Positions 21,914 to 33,050 of a stretch of DNA of 64,000 nucleotides are shown piece by piece; position 1 is the first letter of the stretch, and each line of letters begins with the position of its first letter. A program made the translations under genes and the position numbers. The notes beneath the pieces were generated by a model. That model did not search any database, was not told the DNA's origin, and saw only the letters and a program-made list of their open reading frames with translations. The DNA lies in the NCBI GenBank assembly GCA_019022495.1, contig JAFEKR010000011.1, positions 930,001 through 994,000 on the forward strand. The letters are read 5' to 3'. The DNA comes from Epichloe hybrida. Its lineage: Eukaryota; Ascomycota; Sordariomycetes; Hypocreales; Clavicipitaceae.

Positions 21914-23231
21914 ATGGATCTAGCTTACGATCACATTCAGGAGGAGGCCTATCCCAAGGACAGGAAGGAGTCGAATGAAACACCAAAACCAGAGCTGGGG
22001 GAGTCGTCTCTGAACAACGACTTGCAAGATGCTTACAAAGCTATATCTTCCAGTGCATGGGGTATGAAAATTGGTGGCTTTCTCGGCAATGTCATGAAAC
22101 AGGCAAGTCGATGATCGACAAAGGTCTCAGCACTTCATGAAGCTAACCGGGCTGTCAGGGTGAATCCGTCTATGCACAAGCCCAGAAAGAGCTCGCTGAG
22201 GTAGGAGAAGATGCGACCAAGGGCCTCACAGATCTGAGGGAGACTCTGATCAGCCAAACGCGATCAATCTCCTTGATTACGGCGACGCCGGCAGACGGAG
22301 CGCAAGATGGCGACGATACACAATCCACACCCACCAAGACGAAGGTCAACCCATTCCATGATGTTGCGGAGCAGTCCGAGACGGTCTTGTCACGACTTCG
22401 CGCAGAAGCCGCGAAGCGTCTCAAAGACCTTCAGAAGGCTGAAGATGCTGCCGACGAAGCTCTTTTACGATTTGGGGGAAACGTTAGGAATTTTCTGCGG
22501 GATGCCATCAGCGTTGCGCCGCCGGATGAGTCGTCGCAGGGGTCCACGGTTCTCTTCGAGAGCAAAGATGCACAGGGAAAGCGGGTCATTCACACATCTC
22601 GCTTCGACGCCCAGACGCATGTCATCCACACATCCACTGAAGGATTCACAAGCGATCCTACGGGTAACGAATTTGAGAAGTGGGCTGCGGACTTTGATGT
22701 GGAAAAGAAGACGGAAGCAATCGCTGCTGATCTTACGATGTACCCCGAACTCAGAGCTTCAATGGAGAAACTTGTCCCCGACCAGGTTTCCTACGCAGAC
22801 TTTTGGAAACGTTATTATTTTCTTAGACACGGTATTGAAACAGCTGAATCGAGACGTCGTGATCTATTGAAAGGTACGCAGCTATTTGGATTTTACGTTT
22901 TCAGCCTGCTAATCTCTCTTCATTTCAAGCCGCTTCCACCGAAGACGAAGTAGGTTGGGATGACGACGACTCTGATGAGGAGGCCACAGAGGGCGTGAAG
23001 AAGCCTGTTGACGAAAAGCCTATCAGCTCCGGGGCTTCCTCTACCACCATTCAACGTCAAGACGGTCTTCTTAAGCCAGTAGAGTCCCGCAAATCCAATG
23101 ATGAAAAATCCCAAGCGGATAGTGAGGCGAGCTATGACGTTGTTGGAGCTGCCTCGGGTAAGACCAGCCAGGCGCCGAGTAGCCCAAAAGGCTCGAAAAA
23201 GGGAGACGATAGTGACGATGACTGGGAATGA
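21914..23231 (+). CDS. BSD-domain protein (Dos2/BSDC1-like)
   Basis: Exons 21914-22102, 22159-22873 and 22930-23231 give 401 residues. The BSD domain lies at about 240-290 (FDVEKKTEAIAADLTMYPELR...VPDQVSYADFWKRYYFLRH), with the FW pair typical of BSD. Before it is a conserved MKIGGFLG-type N-terminal region and a helical RLRAEAAKRLKDLQKAEDAADE segment. The C-terminus is acidic and ends DDSDDDWE, like yeast Dos2 and animal BSDC1. BSD domains occur in TFIIH and synapse-associated proteins; the cellular role of the Dos2 type is not established. Intron 1 appears to use a GC donor (CAG|GCAAGT), the only choice that keeps VMKQ-GESVYAQAQ in frame. The ATG at 21914 is preferred to an in-frame one at 21803. 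Confidence 0.86.
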
Positions 23232-23429
23232 TGTGACTCCTTCATCGACTGAGCAAGCAATCATATATAACTGTGATTGCACGGAGCTCGGCGTTCTGAT
23301 TGTGTTGCTGATTCCCAATTCCCTTCGAGAGCTTGGTTCATGGCACGTTGTTGTATGTATACGCCGGGTATCGAGTCGTAGCAGTGGGTGTCCAATTCAA
23401 GGGCAAAAACTTCCACATGTTTGCCCACT

Positions 23430-24111
23430 TTACCTTTTGTGAGTCACCTTGGTGAAGCCGTCGTCGTCCACCTCGGGTTCTGGTTTTTGTTTCGGCGCCG
23501 GAGCATCTGCCATATCCACGTCGGCGCCTCCCTCATCGTCCCCATCGTCGTTTTCGTCGTCGTCAGACTCCCAGTCTGTATCCTGGTCTGCATCGTCGGC
23601 TTTCTTGAACATGGTGTCGACATTGCTACCCTTCAGGTTCTGAAATCGCTGTGCTAGCTTCCTAACTTCGTCGAATTGACCAATGGCACATTGTGCGCGC
23701 GCACGAATAATGTTGCCAGCAACTTCTAGCCCTGAATCGTCGTCGGTGTTGACATCGAACTCGTCAATCATGATTTGAAGCAGAAACGTTTCAACATATT
23801 CCATGTCAGGCTCTTCAGCAGTGTTTGTCTGCCCTCCCTGGGCAGCATCGGTAAAGGTGGGAAATAAGTCGGCAGTAGCACCGGCGAACCAGTCACGCTT
23901 ATCGTCAGAATCCGGGCCACCCCAGCCGTTCTGGACAGCCAGAGTTAATGCAGGCCAAAGGTGCAGGGAGTAGGCAACTGCCTGCTCAAAATTGGTCTGT
24001 CGCTCCGCTGGGTAGACTATAAGTTAGCGCTCGTGGGACCTTCGAATACAATTGCACGCTCCTATAATACCTGCTGGTGGCAGCTGGGCACTGTCTGCAG
24101 ATGTAGCCATG
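23430..24111 (-). CDS. TSR2: Pre-rRNA-processing protein TSR2
   Basis: Exons 24111-24072 and 24007-23430 give 205 residues. Tsr2 is a small acidic escort of ribosomal protein eS26 needed for 20S pre-rRNA processing and 40S assembly. The visible family pattern is FEQAVAYSLHLWPALTLAVQNGWGG near the N-terminus, an helical core (IDEFDVNTDDDSGLEVAGNIIRAR shortened here to the motif VAGNI), a long acidic tract (about 155-180) and the terminal DDDGFTKVTHKR. The 64-nt intron has donor GTATTA and acceptor ACCCAG. The 40-nt first exon starts MATSADSAQ. The gene is divergent from the HSL-type hydrolase (345 bp) and convergent with the BSD gene (about 200 bp between stops). Confidence 0.9.
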
Positions 24112-24456
24112 ATTTGTGTCTTCCGCGATGTTTCTACCAGCTGATGTTTTCCAAAATTGGCGGGGTGTTGGAGGGGCAGATGTGCACAGAAATTTCGTCC
24201 AAAGCGCTGGCCAATCAGGGACTTCTTCGGAGGTTGGGGGAAAAGTCGAGGGGCCCCACCGTAGCTGGCGGCGCAAAACCCATGACATCATGTCGCTCGG
24301 CTGGCCCGTGCCTCAAGGCAAGGTCTCACTTGATCATCTCGTTTCTGTAATTATACATTGTTGAATATGTTCCTTTTGTTCCCTTGCGAGTTTCCGTTTC
24401 CGGTTTGTTACTGCATACCTTGCTTTGATCATCAGCTTTAGGAGTCTGCAATCATC
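24112..24456. other. Shared divergent promoter, TSR2 / HSL-type hydrolase
   Basis: 345 bp with no gene between divergent starts; probably a shared promoter region. Confidence 0.5.
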
Positions 24457-27205
24457 ATGTATAAGCTGAATACTACGTCGGTCTCCTTGGCCGTGACCCC
24501 AACAGTAGTGTCAACATTGTTCTCTCACGTATGTATATACACCTTGCATATCTCAGGGATATCGCGTCGCGTGGATGGATTCTGCCCGGCCCGATGGCTC
24601 TTTGGTTTACACTTGGGACTGACTGTAGTTACTTGCCGGCTTCATAGTATCTCAAACGAAAACCATTGAAAGAAAGACCGACTGCGCATCTGTCGTACGA
24701 TGAAGGACTTCACCTCATCCGATCATTCTTGGATTTCGCGTCGCATCATACTGTGGAAGAGCTTCAAGCTTTCACGTCCCAATGGGTTCCGAGTCCACAA
24801 TGGGTCAAAGTTGAGATAACAAAGATATCAGAGGAGCATCTCTCTCGATCAGCCGAGTTGATTCAAACCCAATTGGGGGCAGACGGTATCGCCCAAGTCG
24901 GAGGGAAAACATGGTGGCAGTGGCGGAAGTCGAAGTCCACACTGGAGGCGGAGTGGATTGAAATGAAAGCCCACTACAACGCTAGAAAGGCAATCGATGA
25001 CCCAGGAAGGCGTGTGATGCTCTATGTCCATGGCGGCGCCTATTTCTTCGGAAGCGTCGACGAGCACAGGTACCAGATGCAGCGTCATGCCCGTAAGCTG
25101 AAAGCCCGTGTTCTTGCTCCAAAGTACCGCCTAGCCCCTCAGTTTCCCTTTCCCTGTGGACTCCAAGATTGCTTAGCAGCCTATCTGTATCTCCTTACTG
25201 TTCAAGACCCAAGCACTATCATCTTAGCCGGGGATTCTGCTGGAGGAGGCATGGTGCTGTCCATGTTATGCATTTTAAGAGACCAAGGACTTCCTCTCCC
25301 TGCAGGAGGCATCCTGATTAGTCCCTGGGTGGATCTGACGCACTCCTTTCCAAGCGTAGGGTCTGACGCGCCGTTTGATTATATTCCGCAGTCAGGCTTC
25401 CATCACAAACCCTCTCGCGCTTGGCCACCGCCAAATGACGATGACATTGCAATTCTTCAGGGAGAAGCAGACACACAGGCGGGTAAGACGAAGAAGACTG
25501 CAGACCCCGAGGCGGCCAAAAATGCAAGCAATGGCGCCATTGTTGAGCATGGTAATGCAGTTGACGCCGAAAGGCTTGCTGATTTGAGCGGCAAAGGGGC
25601 CGGCTCAGCAAACTATCTGTCGGTGACTGTCGACGGCAAACCTCTTGCGATCAGAGATCAAATTCAGGTGAGTGATTGTCGACATGCTGAAGAAGAAAAC
25701 CCCTCAAGTCAGATCAACGCTTATGAGAATAGCTATACACAACGAATGCCTTGCTTAACCATCCCCTGGTTAGCCCGGTCATGCAGACGACTTTGGGAGG
25801 TCTGCCGCCCTTACTGATTATGGTTGGCGGTGGCGAACTTTTGCGTGATGAGCAAATCTATTTGGCGCACAAGTGTGCAAATCCAGCTAGATATGGGCCG
25901 CCGCTTGACTCCTTGTCGGACCTTGAGCGTGAGTTGTTGCAAAAGTACAAACCAACAGACGTCCAACTCCAAGTATGGGATGACTTATGCCACGTCGCGC
26001 CAACTCTCAGTTTTACGAGGCCTGCCAAATTCATGTATCGATCCGTTGCTCAATTTGGAGCTTGGGCTCTCGCAAGAGCCCAGAAGAGAGGCATTGAAAT
26101 ATTGGACGATGACGAAATTTCTGTCATCTCGAGCTCAGAATCAGAAACACAGAACGCGATTGGTGCTCAGGAGTGTGAAAAAGAAAAGCGCCGGATAGAA
26201 AGGGCAGAACCGGGACAAGTAGGGAAAGCTGGCGATCCATTGCCCCCATTCGAGAAGCACATGATTCGACAACGAGTCACACGTCATGGCGTCACTCTTC
26301 CTTTGGCTCCCGAGGAAGAGCTGCCAGGTTGCTGCATCCAATCGTCCGAAGTTGGAGTGGTTAAAGGGGGCACAGTCAAGCGGTGGCTGGAGACGAGGAA
26401 CCAGTGGGATCAGAGATTCTCATCTGCCAAAACCAAGGTCCACAAGAAAATAGTCAAGGACATGGTGAAAGGCTTCCAAGACTTCGGGCCGGATGAGCAT
26501 CCCCCGCCAACAGCACTCGCGGGCAGACGACTGGCCGGGGAGGACATGGTGGACAAGAAGAGGTCCAAGAGTATGGGCCTGGCACTGTGGTCTCTTTGGG
26601 GCTCCAAGCATGATGAGCTCACTGTAGATCGTGAGAAGGAGGTCGACAAAACCCCCGAGGCACAGGATGTCACTGGAGATGAAGGAAGAGGTGCCAGGTC
26701 ATATCAAGACATCGAGTCTCAGCAACCATGTTCCTCCAAGGCAGTTGCCGCAGACAGGAGCCGGTCTCGCCGGTCTCGCCGCCGTACAGTCGTTGATCAG
26801 CACCAGACAGATGGACCGGCGTTTGCTGAGAATACTCCTGTGGCACAGCTAATGGAGCGCCGCAAGGAACAAGAAGCGGCCCACCCTAATGTCGGGGTCG
26901 CTGGTAAACGTCCCTTCATAGACGGTATAGCCTTGCCGTTCAGTCTTAAGAAGGATGCAGACACAGCGAGCATGGTGACCTTGAACTCGGCAATCACTCA
27001 TGCGCCTGGTCCTCGTTCGCTCAGTGCTTTGAGTCCCCGGATGGACTTGTCTGGCCAGCCGGCATCGGAAGATACGGCTCGAGCGGAGGACTTATTAGCT
27101 GCTGGCACAACAAGGCCCGCCATTGAAAGTTTCCTTTCGGCCGACGCCAAAATTCCTCAGATTCAGGAGCCTGATGGAGCTGGCGAGGGAATTTCTTTTA
27201 AGTAG
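24457..27205 (+). CDS. HSL-type alpha/beta hydrolase with long C-terminal extension
   Basis: Exons 24457-24528, 24648-25667 and 25733-27205 give 854 residues. The N-terminal MYKLNTTSVSLAVTPTVVSTLFSH-like segment is hydrophobic and may anchor it to a membrane. The catalytic core has the oxyanion motif HGGAYFFGS (from about 152) and the nucleophile GDSAGGG (Ser at about 221), then SPWVDLTHS. After an inserted Asp/Ala-rich loop (about 265-345) come PPLLIMVGGGELLRDE and DDLCHVAPTL, supplying the likely acid and His. This is the hormone-sensitive-lipase (fold-3) class of esterases and lipases. The last 400 or so residues are disordered and charged, with no known domain. The 24-residue first exon is inferred: its splice gives FSH-YLKRKPLKERP, whereas the downstream frame alone has no ATG. 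The substrate is unknown. Confidence 0.84.
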
Positions 27206-27561
27206 AGTATACCAAGAGATGAAGGAGAAGATATCAAAGCAACCGATCAGCAAGCCAGCAACATATATCCCGTGCAAGCGAAGCACACTCTTTTGAAAAT
27301 TTCCGGATTTCCCTTTGTCATTTTGATTAGATGGTCGCATAGTTGAAACAAGGAGAGTCCATTCCGGTCGATTCTCCAAGGTATTGATATAGACCGTGAT
27401 GCATGAGTATTTTTTACAGGTTGGGATTTGGGTATATGTACAGATTTTGAGAGATGTTCCCAATGACGAGATTGTGTTTAAACCTCGCATCCGACGCTTC
27501 GGTATTGTTGACCTCCCGCCGTTCGTTCAATCAACTTGTTCGCCCGTCTCGCCGAATTCGA
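27206..27561. other. Convergent 3' region
   Basis: About 356 bp between converging genes; no supportable coding. Confidence 0.5.
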
Positions 27562-27951
27562 TCAGTCCACACCATTATATCGCTTCCACTGCTCCACGTA
27601 GAAATAAGGATCTTGAGGACCCTTTTCAAGACCTTTGTAGTCACCAGACTGCGCCCGGACCTCGCGACTCACAAATGGGGTAAGCTAATTCAAGAAGTTG
27701 TTAGATGCTGCAGTTTTTGCGCCTCCCCGCCCCCCTTCCGGATAGAATGGCCCGCCTACCTTGAAATCTTTCAGCCCTGACGGAACGGCATATGTGCGCA
27801 CTTTGTTCCACTCAATCACATATCCTCCGTATTTGGTGTGGCGACCCATTGAGCCGGTTCGGTTGCCTTTGTAGAAGCCTTTGCCGACATCTTTGGTCGT
27901 AAGTTTTAGGTGGCGGTATCGCCCGACAGAGAGGACTTGTGTGGGACGCAT
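27562..27951 (-). CDS. MRPL27: Mitochondrial large-subunit ribosomal protein mL41 (yeast MRPL27)
   Basis: Exons 27951-27760 and 27684-27562 give 104 residues. The core LTTKDVGKGFYKGNRTGSM-GRHTKYGGY is the hallmark of fungal mL41, continued by WNKVRTYAVPSGLKDFK-LTPFV once the 75-nt intron (donor GTAGGC, acceptor ATTAG) is removed. The product is a structural protein of the 54S mitochondrial ribosomal subunit. The ATG at 27951 gives a short basic N-terminus (MRPTQVLSVGRYRHLK) that can act as a matrix-targeting sequence. A longer upstream open frame to 28329 is Ser/Pro-rich and crosses the TRAPPC11 promoter, so I reject it. Confidence 0.91.
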
Positions 27952-28525
27952 TGGTTGTGAATGATGGCGAAATTTCGCTGCTGATTCGGGGAGTGGGGGA
28001 GATGCGAGTTTCCCGTGACGGAGGTGGGAATGAAGGGGCGACTGCGTCGGGAACAGATTACAAATCGATGGACTCGAGGCTGGAGCGGTTGTTGGAGTTG
28101 AAATTTCGATTGACTTGGTGTTGTGTCGGGAGACGGGATTGTTCCGGTCCGGGGAGCTGGTAGAAGACGGATGGGATGGTACAACGGGAGCAAAATTGAA
28201 AAAAAAAAGAATTAGAACAAAAATAAGAAGAGAGAGGGAGACGAAAAACGAGCTAGTCTGGCAAAGCTCTTGTTGAATAAATCCAGTATCAATTCGTGTA
28301 TTACATGTAGTTTGTTTCGAGGTGAACAAATTGCGACGTCCCCCCTCCTAATAGTAGGTGGCTCCCAGGAGGGGGGGGCTCCCGGGATTGGGGGGGGGAG
28401 GTGGCTTCGCTCCGTTTGAACTGAACGTCAAGACAACCTCTGGTTCAACCCATCAAGACCTCTCCCGTGGATGTTGCGCGAGCAGATCGACGACGCTCTG
28501 CCCTCCCAGTTTGGGATTCTTCACT
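27952..28525. other. Divergent promoter, MRPL27 / TRAPPC11
   Basis: About 574 bp without a supportable gene. Two long G-runs (28369-28377 and 28391-28399) lie about 130-160 bp before the TRAPPC11 start. Confidence 0.5.
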
Positions 28526-31500
28526 ATGGATGGCTATCCCCGAGATAGCTTGGACCATCATGTTCCCTTCTTGGTCGCATCGGGCTTGAATGCAGCGGAG
28601 CCGCAGCTGGACCTGGAAGGAGAGCTCAGCTCCCAGGGACTGCTGGTCAAGTCGCATCTGCCACCCCTAGACACCAGGGAGTCGCAGGTTCTCGGGAAAT
28701 ACTTCGACGAGATAGACGCGAGGGGTACATCCTGGGCTGTAGTCCCCAGGGAGGAGCCATACCGACTCCGGATCAAGACCGTTGGGAGGGTACGTGTTGG
28801 CAATGAATGGGCTCTGATGGCCCTGATGGGCGTCATCTTAGTCCGGATTGACTAATACGGGGAAGCAGTCATTTGTCCTACCGCCTCGGAAAACGACTCT
28901 TCCCGACGACACTGAAGAGCCAGTCGCATCGAATGCGCAGCTTCATTCGCCCTTTTCGCCATTGTCGCACGTTTCCACGCTATACCCCGATGGCTTGATC
29001 GACTCACAGTGGATCAAGAAGCACCAAGCTCTGGTCCCAAGCATCTTTGTATGCTTTTATATCCTTGGCAACGATAGCCGCCTCAAGTCCGACGTCAACG
29101 AAATAAAAGCAACGTTGGCACGGTCTGGATTCAAGACCAGGGTCGCCGTCGTCTTGTTCGGTGACGAGGATAGTGGCACTGCAGAGCTCACCGAGGCGGT
29201 CCAGGATCGACTGGAGCGCATCCGAAGGGGAACTGCCTTGGACCCCAAGTCGATCTTTTACGTCCCTACGCAAGAGTCACCTGGTGAACTGAAACGTGTC
29301 ATTGACAACATACTTGCGATACTCTACTCCAGCGCCGTAGAGTACTACCGCGATCTTGGTCGACACGCGAGAAAAAAACGAGCGAGAGGGGTCGCACCAC
29401 TTCCGACGATTCCCCCGACGTCGGGAACATCACACACACTTTCTCTGCCGGACTGGAACTTTCGCTATGACTTCAAGACGGCCGTGTTGGCAGAGTTTAG
29501 ACAAGAACTCGACGCAGCCATCCGCTCCTTTGAGCAAGCCTATGAGATTCTTCTGGGGCAAGATGTTTTGGATGTGGTTCCTAGCTGGAGTCCTCGCTGG
29601 AACGAAGCGCGACAGTTGGCTGACATTATCTCAATCCGATGCCTGCGGCTGCATCTTTGGATGGGACACACGAGTCTAGCGGTCAGAAGGTGGCAGTCAC
29701 ACAGGGACCGTATTGCTGAATTTGTTGACCGGAGGGCCCGGGGGACCAACACATACGGCTGGCAGGCTTGGGAGGCAAGGTGGGCTACGGTGATGGCCCA
29801 GCTGATAGAAAAGGTCGAGGTCCCCGGGTTAGTCCCGGCTTCAATGACGATATTCCTGCCGCCAGAAAAGGCCGTCCTGGGAGAGCGTCTACAACCTTGG
29901 GAACTCCTGCATCATACGGGGTACTGGTATCGCATAGCGGCTCGGCACCTGGCAGCGCGGCGCACACTGGCGCAGATGCTACCGAGCGAGGATCGACGAG
30001 CGCCGGACAGCACGTCTGCCAAGTCCTCTGCAAGTGGCTACGACACTTACATGTGCCCTCCTCCATACGAAGAATACCCCTTGAATGGTCAGGGCGGTGT
30101 CAACCATGCGCAACAAATCTTGGATTGTCTCATCATCTCGAGGACGCAATTCCAGGCGCGGAAACAACTGCGCATCGCCGCGGAGCTGTCGTTGGAATGT
30201 GCCAAAGAGATGGCATCACTGGGCTCATGGGAAGAGGTAGTGTCGATTCTGCGACCGGTGTGGGATGATGTGTCATTTCGCTGTGACAATTGGCTCGATG
30301 TAGCAGAACATCTCTGCTGGTTGTTACGAAAGGCGGCCAAAGAATCTGGAAGAGCTGATCTCGTTGTTGCAGTTGACTGGGAGCTGATGAATCAGAGTGA
30401 GTCGAGTCCTGGCCGCAATGACTGCAAGGCGGCTGCGTAAATGCTAACAAAGTCTTTTTTTTTTTTTTGTGTGTGTGCCTTCAGGGTTCTCCTCCAAGCG
30501 ACAACACTGGAGCTATGACCTATCGCAATCGCTAGATGGCATGACAGTAGAAAGTAGGCCGTCAGTGCGATTATCAGATGAAACTGCGTCACCGTTAGTT
30601 TCCTCCAGCTTCGTGTTCCGAATCAAGGAGAGCAAGGCTGGGGACTACTGCAAAGCGCAGTTGACGTTGACTTCCAATGCTATGCCGGACTCTAGCCTCA
30701 TTAGCATTGCATCGGTTCGAATAGACTTCAAAGACAGCTTGAAGCCCATCGTCATTCATCATACGTCAAGTGAAGCAGGGGAGACGTTTGGGAACACACA
30801 TTTGGTTGAAGTCGTTCTGGAAGAGGAGTCTACGAAAGAGGATTCGGGTGATTTGCCTTCTAAACTCACAGGGGCCTGCGACTTGTGGCTCAAAGTTGGA
30901 CAACGAAGAGTACTGGAAATGGCGATTCCGCTGAGGGAGCCGGGAGAAGCCGAGGTGTCGTCAGTGACTGTACACTTCGAAAACAAGGCATTTGACCTGC
31001 AATATACCAGGTTGTTCAGGGAAACGGATCCGGTCACAGGATGGTACATCAGTGGTGCAGAAAAACCACGTCAATTGCGGGCTCATGCTCGAACCTTGCA
31101 CATCAAACCTCGGCCACCAAAACTGCAAATCACCTTGTTGGATCCCTCTACGCAATACTACACGGATGAGACTGTTCAGATTGTTGTGGAGCTGCGGAAC
31201 GACGAGGAAGAAGCGGCTCATGTCAAGATTGATACGCAGTTATTGGGGGAACCGGTGCCATGTTTTACGCTTCAGATTGGTGAGGCAGAGTTTGCCGGGG
31301 CGGCGGCAGAGGAAGATGGTGAAGGAACTCAGGCGATGGGCGTGACGGTGGGCACCATTGCCAGTGGCGCAAGCGTCAAGATGAGACTCAGCATATGCCC
31401 TACCTCGACATCCTCAACGCTTGATCTGCATCTGCGTGCAACATATCACCTGGAGTCAGATACAGCCACGCCCATCCTGCAGGTGTTGCCCCTGCAGCTG

Positions 31501-32367
31501 AACATTGTGGGACCCTTCGAGGCAAACTACGATTTGGTACCCAGGCTTCACTCGGAACCGTGGCCGAGCTTGTTTGATTGTGACGGAATCCCCAGCGCGG
31601 CAGACGATGATGGAGGAGCAGCGGCAGCACCCAAAGGTCTCGCGCAAAAGTGGTGTCTCATGTGTCGCTACGCCTCGTTTGCATCAGAGGATCTAGTCGT
31701 CATGGGAACAGAGATGCAGGTAGTGTCATGCATAGGCGCAGCCCGATGCAATGTGTTGACGCGACCTGAGGAAGAAAAGCCAGCAGCAGCAGCAGCAGAA
31801 TCAGATGGCATTACCGTGTCCCCAAAGACGATGCAGGAGGCGCAATTCGACCTAGTGGTGCAGAAGATGAGCCTCGACGACCGACACCCAGTGACGTTGG
31901 ACCTAGCATTCATCATCAAATGGAGGAGAAAGAGCGCCTCGGAAGCAGACAATGGCGACGACAACGACAACAGTGTCAACACAACCGCGATGCCGGTGGG
32001 ACAATACTTGGTTCTGGGATCCGAGCCAAGGGTCATCGCGACCGCGATGCATTCCAGCCCGTCGGCGCCAGCAAGATTACTGCAAATCGACATGACCATT
32101 GAGAATCCATCGAACCACTTCCTCACGTTTGGGCTCACCATGGACCCCAGCGACACGTTTGGCTTCTCGGGGCCCAAACAGACGACGGTGCACCTGCTGC
32201 CCATGTCCAGACGGAGTGTGCGCTATAGACTGGTGCCGTTCGTCAGGGGCAACTACGTTCGGCCGGGGATCACGGTGCGCGACAAGTACTTCCAGAAGGT
32301 GCTGCGCATCATACCCACCGAGGCTATGAAGATTGATAAGGACGGTCTTTTGGTCTGGGTTCCCTGA
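28526..32367 (+). CDS. TRAPPC11: TRAPP complex subunit 11 (foie gras / gryzun)
   Basis: Exons 28526-28789, 28869-30396 and 30485-32367 give 1224 residues. TRAPPC11 is a large subunit of the TRAPPIII tethering complex acting at the Golgi, in ER-to-Golgi traffic and in autophagy. The N-terminal part starts MDGYPRDSLDHHVPFLVASGL and contains EEPYRLRIKTVGR-SFVLPPR. The middle is the foie-gras domain (about 260-560: LPDWNFRYDFKTAVLAEFR..., AEHLCWLLRKAA). The C-terminal half is beta-rich, matching the gryzun region (VELRNDEEEAAHVKI..., MSRRSVRYRLVPF) and ending PTEAMKIDKDGLLVWVP. Donors are GTACGT and GTGAGT; the second intron ends in a T/GT-rich tract. The start is the ATG at 28526 because upstream sequence in that frame is not conserved-looking. 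Confidence 0.9.
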
Positions 32368-33050
32368 ACGGCGACGCGGGCGTCTGATGGGGATGCCATG
32401 GAGGAATTCATGGATGGATGGGGTAGCAAAGTATGCTCGGTGCATGGTACAGTACAAGTACAGAGCATCTGATCCGTACTCGAGGACGAGTTGTTGTATA
32501 CTAGCGGGTGTCGAATGGCAGGGAACATGCAGTAGTCATGGCTATATTACCGCCGTCTGAATACAATCAATACGAGGGCACCTCTCAGGCTCTCACCCGG
32601 GAGTCACCCCTCAAGCCTGAAAAGTCCACGCCACCGTAATAATCAAGCACGAAGTAATTTAAGCAAAAGAAACAAGGCGCGCTCAGTCAGCATCGACTGG
32701 AGCTAGTCTCCTTGGGGTATCGCGTGGTCAGAGGAGCTTCAAGACCCATCCATCCGTGTTGTGGGTCCCGGAATCGCCCATATTGAACGTTTATTTATTG
32801 ATTTTTAGTTTCCGACGGTGCGAAAACGGTGGGTTTCCTTTTTTGACGGAAGTTGCTACGGGCTTGGCATGACTCCACGATACCCGCTTTTACGCTTGCT
32901 TTTACAAAATTCGCGACAACACGAGAGCTCGACCTGCTCTGCACCGTCCTAGAACTACATCCGGCATTCTCTCGGGCTGGAGCACCGCCGCCGCGATAAC
33001 CGGCTTCAAGCTCCGAACGAGACGACGACCCTTCACAAACATACAAAACA
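32368..33050. other. Intergenic region before the MFS gene
   Basis: About 680 bp. There is no gene I can support. It presumably holds the TRAPPC11 3' UTR and the MFS promoter. Confidence 0.5.

Noticed and set aside
27952..28329. N-terminal extension of MRPL27 by 126 residues
   Set aside because: Ser/Pro-rich and not like mL41; the ATG at 27951 gives the usual protein length.
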